From: Nocardia salmonicida NBRC 13393
GTDB taxonomy: Bacteria > Actinomycetota > Actinomycetes > Mycobacteriales > Mycobacteriaceae
Assembly: GCF_001613085.1 (NCBI RefSeq)
Contig: NZ_BDBR01000027.1
Span: 1-64,000 of the forward strand
Direction of reading: 5' to 3'
DNA length: 64,000 bases
Shown: positions 43,100 through 51,506 of the stretch, one piece after another
Position numbering within the stretch: the first letter of the stretch is position 1
How the letters are laid out: each line of letters begins with the position of its first letter
Position numbers and translations under genes: made by a program
Notes under the pieces: model-generated
Databases searched by the model: none
The model's input: the letters and a program-made list of their open reading frames with translations, nothing else
Told to the model about the DNA's origin: nothing

Positions 43100-43999
43100 G
43101 TGCTCGACATTTATCACTTCAGCTACGGCTGGATCACCCCTGTTCTCGCCTACTTCATGTCCGTCACGGGCTGCCTGCTCGGGCTGCAGTGCGCGGCTCG
43201 CGGTCGCAACGCTCCCGAGGGGCGGGCCGGCTGGCTCATCGGCGCCGCGATCGCGATCGGCGGAACCGGCATCTGGGTCATGCATTTCATCGCCATGCTC
43301 GGCTTCACCATCCGCGGCGCCGACATTCGTTACGACGTCCCGCTGACACTGTTCAGCGCGCTCACCGCGATGGTGGTGGTCGGGATCGGGCTGTTCATGG
43401 TCAACAAGCCGCAGCCGACACTGCGCTCGTTGCTCGCCGGTGGCACCATCACCGGCCTCGGCGTCGGGACCATGCACTACACCGGCATGTTCGCGATGAA
43501 ATCCAGCGCGACCGTGCGATACGACCCGGCGATCGTGGCGCTGTCGATGCTGATCGCGGTGGTGGCTTCGGTCGTGGCGCTGTGGTTCACGTTGCGCGTC
43601 AAGGGTTTTCTCGCCACCGTGGGTGCCGCGCTGATCATGGGTGTGGCCGTATGCGGCATGCACTACACCGGGATGGCGTCGATGCACGCGCACACCGATC
43701 ATCAGGCCGCGCCCGGCGACGGCGCCCAGGCGATGCAACTGCTGGCTCCGCTGATCGGGGTGAGCAGCATCGTCACCATGCTCGTGTTGATCAGTGTGAG
43801 CCTCACCGAGATCGAGAACGAGGAAGCGCTGCCGCGCATGTGGCTCACCTCGCGGCACCGCCCGGGGCCGCGACCGGCCAAGCCGGCCAGACCCGCGGCA
43901 CCGGTCCCGCAGTTCGCGCCGCCTGTCCAGCATGAGTACCGCACCGAGGAATTGAGTTATGACGGCGCGGGCGCGTGGCCACGCCGCGTCATCGACTGA
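43100..43999 (+). CDS. MHYT-domain integral membrane sensor
   Basis: 299 residues from GTG 43100 (VLDIYHFSYGWITPVLAYFM). Seven membrane segments with three MHYT-type signatures: WVMHFIAMLG, TMHYTGMFAM and GMHYTGMASMHAH. MHYT domains are proposed to bind copper and sense O2, CO or NO. Most known MHYT proteins end in GGDEF/EAL; here only a ~50-residue Pro-rich cytosolic tail follows, so no output domain. The frame upstream of the chosen start runs through the sigA terminator and is not coding. Confidence 0.85.
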   Translation: MLDIYHFSYGWITPVLAYFMSVTGCLLGLQCAARGRNAPEGRAGWLIGAAIAIGGTGIWVMHFIAMLGFTIRGADIRYDVPLTLFSALTAMVVVGIGLFMVNKPQPTLRSLLAGGTITGLGVGTMHYTGMFAMKSSATVRYDPAIVALSMLIAVVASVVALWFTLRVKGFLATVGAALIMGVAVCGMHYTGMASMHAHTDHQAAPGDGAQAMQLLAPLIGVSSIVTMLVLISVSLTEIENEEALPRMWLTSRHRPGPRPAKPARPAAPVPQFAPPVQHEYRTEELSYDGAGAWPRRVID

Positions 44000-45178
44000 T
44001 CAATTCGTCGCGACACCCGTACGGCGCCGGACGAATTCGACGACCGGCTCGACGACCCGCGCCGCGATCGGCCCGAGAATCGCCATCAGTAGGACATAGG
44101 CCGAGGCCAACGCGGCCAGTTTCGCGTCGACCTTGCCGTAGGCGACCGCCAATCCGGCGATGACGATGGAGAATTCGCCGCGCGCCACCAGCGCCGCGCC
44201 TGCCCGCGCGCGGCCCATCTGCCGGATTCCCTGTTTGCCCGCGGCCCACCAGCCGACCGCAATCTTGGTGCCGGTGGTCACCACCGCCAACGCGACCGCC
44301 CAGGCGAACACCGGCGGAATCGCGGCCGGGTCGATCGACAGACCGAACGCCACGAAGAAGATGGCGGCGAACAGATCACGCAGCGGCTCCAGCAGTTTCA
44401 CCGCTTCGTGCGCGGTGGAGCCCGAGATGGCGATGCCGAGCAGGAACGCGCCGACCGCGGCCGAGACATTGAGCGCCGAGGCCACACCGGCCACGAGCAG
44501 TGCCGCACCGAGCAGTTGCAGCAGGAACACTTCGCGATCGGCGCTGTCGACCACCGCCGAGACCACCCGCCCGAATCGCAGCGCGACCACGAGCACCACC
44601 GTGATGGTCGCCAGCGCGATCGCGAGGGAGATCAGTCCGTTCAGCAGGCTCAACCCCGCCAGCATCATGGTCAGGATCGGCAGGTACACCGCCATCGCGA
44701 GGTCTTCGAGCACCAGGATCGACAGCACCACCGGGGTCTCGCGGTTGCCGAGGCGGCCCAGATCGTCGAGCACCTTCGCCACGATCCCCGACGACGAGAT
44801 GTAGGTGACCCCGCCGAGCACGACGGCGCCGAGCACGCCCCAGCCCAGGATCAGCGCCACCGCCACGCCGGGGAGCGCGTTGGCCACCAGGTCGAGCACT
44901 CCGGCCCCCCAGGAGCGCCGCAAACCGGTCATCAGCTCGGGAGCCGTGTACTCGAGCCCGAGCAGCAACAGCAGCAGCACGACGCCGATCTCGCTCGCCA
45001 TGTGCCCGAACTCGGTGGCGGCGCCGAGGTCGATGAACCCGCCGCGACCGAACGCCAGCCCGCCGAGCAGGTACAGCGGAATCGGTGACATCCCGAACCG
45101 GCCCGCCACTCTCCCGCAGACCCCCAGCGCGAACAAGATCACGCCGAGCTCGAGCAGAGCCAAGGCCTGCGAGGTCAC
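44000..45178 (-). CDS. khtU: Monovalent cation:proton antiporter, KhtU-like (CPA2)
   Basis: 392 residues with about 12 membrane segments. CPA2 motifs: LLLLLGLEYTAPEL, GGVTYISSSGIVAKVLDDLG, and AALVARGEFSIVIAGLAVA. No C-terminal RCK domain; this is supplied by the next upstream gene (khtT, 6-bp gap). KhtTU systems expel K+ at alkaline pH, with KhtT as nucleotide-responsive regulator. It converges with the MHYT gene with no gap. Substrate K+ is inferred from family and gene pairing. Confidence 0.87.
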   Translation of the reverse strand: MTSQALALLELGVILFALGVCGRVAGRFGMSPIPLYLLGGLAFGRGGFIDLGAATEFGHMASEIGVVLLLLLLGLEYTAPELMTGLRRSWGAGVLDLVANALPGVAVALILGWGVLGAVVLGGVTYISSSGIVAKVLDDLGRLGNRETPVVLSILVLEDLAMAVYLPILTMMLAGLSLLNGLISLAIALATITVVLVVALRFGRVVSAVVDSADREVFLLQLLGAALLVAGVASALNVSAAVGAFLLGIAISGSTAHEAVKLLEPLRDLFAAIFFVAFGLSIDPAAIPPVFAWAVALAVVTTGTKIAVGWWAAGKQGIRQMGRARAGAALVARGEFSIVIAGLAVAYGKVDAKLAALASAYVLLMAILGPIAARVVEPVVEFVRRRTGVATN

Positions 45179-45184
45179 GGGCGC

Positions 45185-45667
45185 TCAGCCGTGCACGAGA
45201 ATCTTCGCGGCCGCTTCCAGGCCGTCCGGGGTTCCGACGACCACGAGCAGATCACCCTCGGTGAAGGTGAAATCCGGGCCGGGTGACGGGTGGAGCTGAC
45301 CGGCGCGCATGACCGCGACGATCGAGGTCTTGGTGCGGGTGCGCATGCCGGTCTCGCCGAGGGTTCTTCCCGCATAGGGTGACTCGTCGGCGATAGCGAG
45401 TTGCCGGGTGGTGATGCCCGGCAGATCGCGGTGGTCGTCGTTGAGTCTGGCGACCAGTTGCGGCGCGCCGAGCAGGTTCGCCAGCACCGACGCCTCGTCG
45501 GTGGACAGTGGCACCTGGGCGGCGATGGCGTCCGGGTCGTCGGGTTTGGACACGATCAGGTCGATATCGCCGTCGCGGTGGGCGACCACCCCGACGCGGC
45601 GCCCCGACCTGACTTCGAAATCCTTACGCACTCCGATGCCCGGTAGCGCTGTGACGTCGACGTTCAC
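45185..45667 (-). CDS. khtT: RCK_C-domain regulator of the antiporter, KhtT-like
   Basis: 160 residues from GTG 45667 (MNVDVTALPGIGVRKDF). N-terminal KhtT-like domain (RVGVVAHRDGDIDLIV) followed by a C-terminal RCK_C domain (GRTLGETGMRTRTKTSIVAV, EGDLLVVVGTPDGLEAAAKI). In Bacillus KhtT gates KhtU and binds c-di-AMP. TACTGT 7 nt before the GTG suggests a leaderless mRNA. It is in operon with khtU. Confidence 0.87.
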   Translation of the reverse strand: MNVDVTALPGIGVRKDFEVRSGRRVGVVAHRDGDIDLIVSKPDDPDAIAAQVPLSTDEASVLANLLGAPQLVARLNDDHRDLPGITTRQLAIADESPYAGRTLGETGMRTRTKTSIVAVMRAGQLHPSPGPDFTFTEGDLLVVVGTPDGLEAAAKILVHG

Positions 45668-45704
45668 ATCGTCAACAGTAGACGCGCCCGGCCTCGATTG
45701 TGGT

Positions 45705-46076
45705 CTACGCCACTCCCTCCCGGCGCGGTGTGGTGAACACGCCGTCGGAGCCGGGCAGATACGGCTGCGCGGCGAGCACCGCGGCGACCGGCAGCGGGGC
45801 ATAGAGATGCGGGAAGAGCATCGACGACGGGTCGCTGGGGACGCCCGGCTCCCACTTCACCTCACCGGTGAACGCCGTGGGGTCCAGCCACAGCACGAGC
45901 ATATCGGCGCGCCCGGCGAAAAGTCGGTTGGCGGGCAGGTGGACCTGTTCCGGGGTGGACAGGTGCACGAAACCGGCGTCGGCCAGCGACGGCGGCCTGC
46001 GCTCGCCCGCGTTACGAGCTTGTGCCCATTCTTGGGAAGAACACAGGTGAACAAGGGTGTGAGTGTCGGATATCAC
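45705..46076 (-). CDS. DUF952 family protein
   Basis: 123 residues from GTG 46076 (in-frame TTG at 46097 adds 7). Characteristic VHLCSSQEWAQARNAGE, FVHLSTPEQVHLPANRLF and VKWEPGVPSDPSSMLFPHLY. The fold resembles ADP-ribosyltransferase-like proteins but the role is unknown. 37 bp upstream of khtT on the same strand; khtT has its own -10. Confidence 0.82.
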   Translation of the reverse strand: MISDTHTLVHLCSSQEWAQARNAGERRPPSLADAGFVHLSTPEQVHLPANRLFAGRADMLVLWLDPTAFTGEVKWEPGVPSDPSSMLFPHLYAPLPVAAVLAAQPYLPGSDGVFTTPRREGVA

Positions 46077-46478
46077 GGGTAATCTCCGGGTAGACAACAG
46101 GTTCGGACGGTCAAGACCCTGTCACAACACGATGGTGTTCGTCCCGGTTCGGTGGTTGCGCCCCGCGTAACGAGCAACACCGCAGCGAGCGACCTATCGG
46201 TGCGTTACAGGATCGAGGGGGAGGTGGCATCAGCGCTTCGCGGGTGATCGGTGGGTGCTCGAAACCGACGATCGGCGGATGTTCGCTTTCAGCGAAACCG
46301 CAGGTCTGTTATCGAAAACACAAAGATTCACTTCCGGGAACAAAGCCTGAACCCCGAACGTCTGACAGAGTAGTCGTACCACTGCTGGGAAGTAGCGGAT
46401 GCGAGCCGCGTGGAGTGACCACGAGGCCCACACCTAGGCGAACGGCCACGCAGAGCCGGGAGCCGGGACGGAGGAGTC
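46077..46478. other. Intergenic region before the small zinc protein
   Basis: 402 bp with no supported gene. It is less GC-rich in its middle (46260-46340) and carries the SD (GGAGGAG) of the next gene at its end. Candidate promoter elements for the zinc protein probably lie near 46360-46385. No repeat or hairpin of note. Confidence 0.5.
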
Positions 46479-46673
46479 ATGCCAGGAACCCTGACCAGCA
46501 CCCCACTGACCGCACTCGATCGTTGCGATCGTTGCGGGGCGGCTGCCCGAGTGCGTGCCGTGCTTCCCGCGGGTGGCGAGTTGCTCTTCTGCCAGCACCA
46601 CGCGAACGAACACATGGACCGCTTGCGCGAACTCGAAGCCGTGATCAACACGGACGAAGCTCCCGCGATCTGA
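46479..46673 (+). CDS. Small zinc-finger-like protein (DUF7455-type)
   Basis: 64 residues with RCDRCGAAARVRAVLPAGGE and CQHHANEHMDRL, a CxxC...CxHH arrangement suited to one zinc. A strong SD (GGAGGAG) precedes the ATG by 3-4 nt. Common in actinobacteria near sigma-factor loci; function unknown. Confidence 0.85.
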   Translation: MPGTLTSTPLTALDRCDRCGAAARVRAVLPAGGELLFCQHHANEHMDRLRELEAVINTDEAPAI

Positions 46674-46721
46674 CCACTCCTCGCGTCCGAAACAACCACA
46701 TCTGACAACAGAAAACTCCCG

Positions 46722-46753
46722 ACAGCGGGCGACCCGAACAGGGCGCCCGCTGT
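46722..46753. terminator. Bidirectional terminator, small zinc protein/TetR
   Basis: Perfect 10-bp stem ACAGCGGGCG / CGCCCGCTGT with a 12-nt loop, between convergent genes; TTGCTG follows on the plus strand. Confidence 0.75.
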
Positions 46754-46760
46754 TGCTGTA

Positions 46761-47516
46761 TCAAGCGTCGGCGAGCAGACCGTCGACGAGGGTGGCCACC
46801 CCGTAGTCGAACGCGCCGTCCGGGTCGGCGGGGGCCTGATAGTGCTCGCCGACAGCGGTGCCGACCCGCCCGGCGAGCGGGAATTCGTCGGCGGGCATCA
46901 CCCGAGCCAGCAAGGGGCCGTTGACCTCCCACCACTGCGCGTCGCTCAGTTGCGCGGCGGCTCCCGCGGCCGCGACGGCGAGGCGGGCATTGCCGGTGGC
47001 GAAGTCGGTGAGGACCGCGATCGCGCGGTCTACGGCCAGATCACCCAGGCCGATGCCGTCGATCGCCGCCAGTTGGCGTTCGTAGCGACGCATCCTCCCC
47101 GGGCCGAGTACCTGGCGCCACGGGGACACTTCCAGGAGCCAGGGGTGCTCGATCAGTTCGGCCCTGATCTGGGTGGCGATGGCGATCATGCGGTCTCTGA
47201 CCGGCAGGTCGGCCGAGATCGGGGTGTCGGCGGCGGCGACGGCGTCGACCATGAGCACGATCAGGGCGTCCTTGCTGGGGACGTAGGTGTAGAGGCTCAT
47301 CGCGCGTAGGCCGAGCTCGGCGGCGACCGCCCGGATCGTCAGCTTGTCGAGACCGTCGCGGTCGGCCAGGGCGATGCCCGCCGAGACCACGTCGTCGACG
47401 GTGAGGCCCGGTTTCGGGCCGCGCGCGCCCGGCTTGGACGGCAGGGCGTGGCGCCACAGCAGTTCGAGGATCTGGGTGGCCTGTGCGATGGATTTCGCAT
47501 CCTCGTCGGCGGGCAC
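46761..47516 (-). CDS. TetR-family regulator (TetR_C-type)
   Basis: 251 residues. N-terminal HTH with LTIRAVAAELGLRAMSLYTY (residues ~60-79), preceded by ~40 residues of extra N-terminus; C-terminal TetR_C domain (DRMIAIATQIRAELIEHPWL). Larger than usual TetR proteins and similar to the tetracycline-repressor subgroup. It is divergent from the SNF2 helicase operon, and a palindromic site lies between, so it probably represses helicase-SWIM. Confidence 0.88.
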   Translation of the reverse strand: MPADEDAKSIAQATQILELLWRHALPSKPGARGPKPGLTVDDVVSAGIALADRDGLDKLTIRAVAAELGLRAMSLYTYVPSKDALIVLMVDAVAAADTPISADLPVRDRMIAIATQIRAELIEHPWLLEVSPWRQVLGPGRMRRYERQLAAIDGIGLGDLAVDRAIAVLTDFATGNARLAVAAAGAAAQLSDAQWWEVNGPLLARVMPADEFPLAGRVGTAVGEHYQAPADPDGAFDYGVATLVDGLLADA

Positions 47517-47551
47517 CAGCCCTCCTCTCGGGAACTCGTTCGGGCGTTCGG

Positions 47552-47589
47552 GAACAAACTCAGTACAGTGTACGTTGTTCGGTTGTTCG
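47552..47589. promoter_or_regulatory. Operator candidate between TetR and SNF2 helicase genes
   Basis: GTACA-G-TGTAC (47563-47573), a perfect palindrome whose TACAGT half can also be a -10 for the helicase gene, followed by two GTTGTTCG direct repeats (47574-47589). GAACAA at 47552-47557 is inverted relative to TTGTTC at 47575-47580. Confidence 0.5.
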
Positions 47590-47614
47590 TGCTGCCCGAT
47601 CAGAGGAGATTGTT

Positions 47615-49384
47615 CTGCCCGCCACCCAGGCCACCTACCTCCCCGACCGTCACCTGTTCGCGTTGTGGACGTGGACCGGGCACGACGCCGGTGCCGCGCC
47701 GACGGGAATCGGTGATCCGGAAAGGCTCACCCTCGCGCTGCCCGTCGGAGAGCGCGGCGCGATCGAACCCGTCGAGGTGGCGACCGCCGTGGTGACGCCC
47801 ACCGAACTGGCCGATGTCGTCCTCGACGACCTCGCCCCCTCCGCATTGGCCTGGCGGGCCTTGCTGACCGACGAACGGCCGGCCGAACTACCAGCCGCCG
47901 CGCACGCGGTACCCGATGCGGTCGGCACCGCGATCGTCTCCGCCGAGCGCGCGGCGCGGGTGCTCCGCGAGACGCAGGCGCTCGACGAGGAGCTCGCCGG
48001 GGTCCTCGATGCCACGCTGCGGCCCTATCAGGTGCGCGGGGTCGGGTGGTTGCGCGAGACCGTATCGGCGTACGGCGGGGCCGTACTGGCCGACGAGATG
48101 GGCCTCGGCAAAACGGTGCAGACGATCGGGTTCCTCCAGGGGCGCGCCGACGGGCCGCAGCTGGTTGTGTGCCCGACCTCGCTGGTGGGCAACTGGGTGC
48201 ACGAGATCGAGCGGTTCGCGCCGGGGTTGAAGCCGGTGTCGTGGCGTGGCGGTGCGGTGCCCGCCGGGGCGGGAACGGTTGTCGTGACCGGGTATCCGAC
48301 CCTGCGGCTGCACGGGGCGGCGCTGACCGGCGAGCAGTGGGCGACCGTGGTGTTCGACGAGGCGCAGGCGCTGAAGAATCCACGCACACAGGTGTCGCGG
48401 GCGGCGCGAGGGTTGACCGCCGACGCGAAGGTCGCGCTGACCGGCACGCCGGTGGAGAACCACCTGGACGAACTGTTCGCCCTGCTCAATCTCACCGTGC
48501 CGCGACTGTTCGCGCATCGAACGCAGTTCCGGCGCAGGTTCGTCAAACCGATCGAGGAGGGTTCGGCCACGGCGGCGGCCCGGCTGCGAGACGCGGTCGA
48601 ACCGGTTGTCCTGGGACGCAAGAAGCTTCAGGTGGCGGCGTCGCTGCCGGCGAAGATCCACAGCGATCTGCTGTGCGATCTCACCGCCGAGCAGGAACGG
48701 GTGTACGACGCGGTCCTCGCCGAAGCCCTGGACGAGGGTTTCGGCTCCGGCTTGCAACGACAGGGACGAGTTCTGGCCGCGCTGACCCACCTCAAGCAGG
48801 TGTGTAACCACCCCGGACTGGTCTCCGGTGACCTGGACGAACTCGCGGGCCGCTCCGGAAAACTCGACCTGTGCACCGACATCGTCGCCACCAACCTCGA
48901 CACCGATGACCCCACCCTGATCTTCACCCAGTACCGCAAGACCGGCGAACTGCTGGTGCGTCACCTGGCCGAACAGTTCGGGGTCGCGGCGCCGTTCTTC
49001 CACGGCGGGCTCGACGCCACCCAGCGCGGCGAGCTGGTCACCCGCTTCCAGGCGCCGGACGGACCGCCGGTGCTGATCCTGAGCCTGCGCGCCGCCGGCA
49101 CCGGCCTCACGCTCACCCGCGCGGCCGATGTGATCCATTTCGATCGCTGGTGGAATCCGGCGGTGGAGGCGCAGGCGTCGGACCGGGCACACCGGATCGG
49201 GCAGACCCGCACCGTCACCATCACCACCCTCACCAGCGCGACGACGGTGGAGGAACATATCGCGGCGATGCATACCCGCAAGTCCGCGCTGACGGATCTG
49301 TCCGATACCGCGGGCATCGCCGAGCTGGCCCGCCTCGACGACGACGCCCTCGTCGACATCCTGCGCCGGAAGCGAGAGAACTGA
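47615..49384 (+). CDS. SNF2-family helicase, short form
   Basis: 589 residues if it begins at CTG 47615, which has GAGGAG 7 nt upstream; no ATG, GTG or TTG occurs in frame from 47486 to that point. Motifs: LRPYQVRGVGWLRE, Walker A ADEMGLGKTVQTIGFL (~160), DEAQ box VFDEAQALKNP, GTPVENHLDEL, and the C-lobe AAGTGLTLTRAADVIHFD and ASDRAHRIGQTRTV. It is an ATP-driven DNA translocase. It is much shorter than the ~1000-residue actinobacterial SNF2 proteins because most of the N-terminal associated domain is missing. Coupled to the SWIM gene by TGATG. Confidence 0.85.
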   Translation: MPATQATYLPDRHLFALWTWTGHDAGAAPTGIGDPERLTLALPVGERGAIEPVEVATAVVTPTELADVVLDDLAPSALAWRALLTDERPAELPAAAHAVPDAVGTAIVSAERAARVLRETQALDEELAGVLDATLRPYQVRGVGWLRETVSAYGGAVLADEMGLGKTVQTIGFLQGRADGPQLVVCPTSLVGNWVHEIERFAPGLKPVSWRGGAVPAGAGTVVVTGYPTLRLHGAALTGEQWATVVFDEAQALKNPRTQVSRAARGLTADAKVALTGTPVENHLDELFALLNLTVPRLFAHRTQFRRRFVKPIEEGSATAAARLRDAVEPVVLGRKKLQVAASLPAKIHSDLLCDLTAEQERVYDAVLAEALDEGFGSGLQRQGRVLAALTHLKQVCNHPGLVSGDLDELAGRSGKLDLCTDIVATNLDTDDPTLIFTQYRKTGELLVRHLAEQFGVAAPFFHGGLDATQRGELVTRFQAPDGPPVLILSLRAAGTGLTLTRAADVIHFDRWWNPAVEAQASDRAHRIGQTRTVTITTLTSATTVEEHIAAMHTRKSALTDLSDTAGIAELARLDDDALVDILRRKREN

Positions 49385-49932
49385 TGGCCGACAACGAATT
49401 CGGTTACACCCTCTGGGGACGGGACTGGGTGCGGCTGGCCGAACCGCTGCGCCAGACCCGCCCGGAGCCACTGCTGCCCCGCGCCCGCAGCATCGCCCGC
49501 AACGACGGGGTGGGCATCGAGATCGGGGGGCGCACCGTGCGCGCGCATCTGCATCGCGGCGGTCAGGCCTCGATCGCGCACGTCGAGGTGGCACCGCTGA
49601 CCCGAGCGGCGGTGACCGCGATCGGTCACACGATCACCGACCCGACCATCCTCACCGACGAGATGCACCGGGCCCTGCTCGACGCGGGTCACTCCCCCGC
49701 GCCGAGCCTGGTGAGCACCGACTGTTCCTGCTCGGCGCGGACCGCGCGCTGCGTGCACGTGTTCGCGATGCTGTACACGATCGCGCGCAAGGTCGACGAG
49801 AATCCGCGCCTCGCACTGGAATTGCAGGGCTACTTCGACGCCACCACCGACTCCGATATCCCCACCCAGGAGCCGCGCTGGACCAGCATCAACAGTCTCG
49901 ACCCGACCCGGTTCTTCGCACCCGCCTCCTGA
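49384..49932 (+). CDS. SWIM zinc-finger protein, partner of the SNF2 helicase
   Basis: 182 residues. The SWIM motif CSCSARTARCVHVFAM (CxC-x6-CxH) is at ~119-132, after a domain with IGGRTVRAHLHRGGQASIAH. SWIM proteins pair with SNF2 helicases in bacteria and bind DNA or proteins. The ATG overlaps the helicase stop by one base (TGATG), so the two are translated together. Confidence 0.87.
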   Translation: MADNEFGYTLWGRDWVRLAEPLRQTRPEPLLPRARSIARNDGVGIEIGGRTVRAHLHRGGQASIAHVEVAPLTRAAVTAIGHTITDPTILTDEMHRALLDAGHSPAPSLVSTDCSCSARTARCVHVFAMLYTIARKVDENPRLALELQGYFDATTDSDIPTQEPRWTSINSLDPTRFFAPAS

Positions 49933-49941
49933 GCGGCCGGC

Positions 49942-50679
49942 TCAGGCGTTGGTGCCGCCGTCCACGGTGAGGATCGCGCCGGTGATCGACCGGCCGGACG
50001 GACCGGCGAGGAAGGTAACCAGATCGGCGACGTCGGCGGCGGCGCCGAACCGGCCGAGGGCATTGAACTCTCGTTGGGTCGGGGCGTGATCGCTGTTCGC
50101 CGGGTTCATATCGGTATCGGTGGGACCCGGCTGCACGAGGTTGACGGTGATGCCGCGCGGACCCAGTTCACGCGCAAGAGCTTTGGTGAAGCCGTTGAGC
50201 GCCGACTTGCTCAGGTTGTACAGCGACAACCCGCCGAAGAGCGCCCGTTCGGACAGGTTGGAGCCGATGGAGATGATCCGGCCGCCGTCGCCGAGGTGCG
50301 GTAGGGCGGCCTGGCCCGCGACGAAGGCGGCGCGGGCGTGGATGTTCAGCGCGCGGTCGATTTCGTCGAGGGTGAACTCCTCGTAGGGCTTGGCCGGGAA
50401 GATGCCCGCGTTGTTCACGAGCACGTCGAGGCCGCCCAGGTCGCGCGCGGTCTGTTCGACGGCGGCGACGACCTGCGCGGCGTCGGCGCTGTCGGCCTTG
50501 ATCGGCAGCGCCCGCCTGCCCAGCGCCTCGATATCGGCGGCCACCGCCTTCGCGGCGACTTCGTCGCGCTGGTAGGTGAACGCCACATCGGTGCCTGCGG
50601 CGGCCAGGGCGCGGGCGATGGCCGCGCCGATCCCACGGCTCGCGCCGGTCACCAAAGCCACGGTGTTACTACTCGTCAT
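49942..50679 (-). CDS. SDR-family oxidoreductase (FabG-like)
   Basis: 245 residues from ATG 50679 (MTSSNTVALVTGASRGIG). Full set of classical SDR motifs: TGASRGIG, NNAG in VLVNNAGIF, Ser in ISIGSNLS, and LYNLSKSALNGF (YxxSK; Tyr, Lys). NADP preference is likely (TYQRD after the second strand). Divergent from a TetR gene with shared direct repeats in between. Substrate unknown. Confidence 0.9.
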   Translation of the reverse strand: MTSSNTVALVTGASRGIGAAIARALAAAGTDVAFTYQRDEVAAKAVAADIEALGRRALPIKADSADAAQVVAAVEQTARDLGGLDVLVNNAGIFPAKPYEEFTLDEIDRALNIHARAAFVAGQAALPHLGDGGRIISIGSNLSERALFGGLSLYNLSKSALNGFTKALARELGPRGITVNLVQPGPTDTDMNPANSDHAPTQREFNALGRFGAAADVADLVTFLAGPSGRSITGAILTVDGGTNA

Positions 50680-50754
50680 CAGGCTCGCTCCAATTTTGTA
50701 GTGGTCGATACACAAATAGACAAGCGCACGCGCACCCCGGCCGTCAAGAGTTTC

Positions 50755-50831
50755 TTATCGATCGACACAGAATTCGCGGGCCGGTGCCGAGCCCCTCGCC
50801 GAGAGCGGTATATTTACCGATCGGCACAGAA
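50755..50831. promoter_or_regulatory. Two direct repeats between SDR and TetR, operator candidates
   Basis: TTAYCGATCGRCACAGAA occurs at 50755-50772 and 50814-50831 with 16 of 18 positions identical; each has a CGATCG palindromic core. A weaker related site, GTCGATACACAA, lies at ~50704-50715. Arrangement fits co-operative binding by the adjacent TetR protein. Confidence 0.55.
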
Positions 50832-50840
50832 AGGTTTCGC

Positions 50841-51443
50841 ATGGCAGAACGCGGGCGCCCCCGAGGCTTCGACCGTGAGGTCGCGCTGCGCCGTGCCATG
50901 GAGGTGTTCTGGGAACGCGGCTACGACGGCGCCTCGATGAGCGACCTCACCACCGCCATGGGCATCAACTCCCCCAGCCTCTACGCCGCCTTCGGCGACA
51001 AGGAAGCCCTGTTCCGCGCCGCTGTCGAGCTCTACGGCCGCAGCGAGGGTTCCCACACGGCCAGGGCGCTGCGCGAGCAACCCACCGCCTACGCCGCGAT
51101 CGAGGCGATGCTGCGCGACAACATCCCCTTCTACACCGACCCAGGCCTTCCGCACGGCTGCATGGTGGTCCTCGCCGGCGCGACCTACACCACCCGCAAT
51201 GCCGCGGTCCACGAATTCCTCGTCGAAGCCCGCCGCCGCACCACGGCCGACATCCGCGCCAGGCTCGACCGTGGCGTCACCGAAGGCGACCTCGCCCCCG
51301 ATACCGACACCGCTTCGCTCGCCATGCTTTTCAGCACCGTGCTCTACGGCCTGTCGATCCAGGCCAGAGACGGCGTCGGGCCCGACGAACTGAGCATCGC
51401 CGTCGACAGCGCCATGCAGACACTGGCGGCCGCGACACGCTAG
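50841..51443 (+). CDS. TetR-family regulator
   Basis: 200 residues from ATG 50841 (MAERGRPRGFDREVALRRAM), with AAAGG upstream. HTH: MSDLTTAMGINSPSLYAAFG (~31-50). The C-terminal domain (YTDPGLPHGCMVVLAGATYT) resembles the TetR_C_16/AcrR-like group that controls divergent SDR genes. It probably represses the SDR gene in response to an aldehyde or quinone-type ligand; the ligand is inference only. Confidence 0.9.
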   Translation: MAERGRPRGFDREVALRRAMEVFWERGYDGASMSDLTTAMGINSPSLYAAFGDKEALFRAAVELYGRSEGSHTARALREQPTAYAAIEAMLRDNIPFYTDPGLPHGCMVVLAGATYTTRNAAVHEFLVEARRRTTADIRARLDRGVTEGDLAPDTDTASLAMLFSTVLYGLSIQARDGVGPDELSIAVDSAMQTLAAATR

Positions 51444-51506
51444 GCGAGGCCGCACCATCGGCCGGACGGGGAAACTGCGACGAGGGCGACCCGCAGATCG
51501 GATCTC

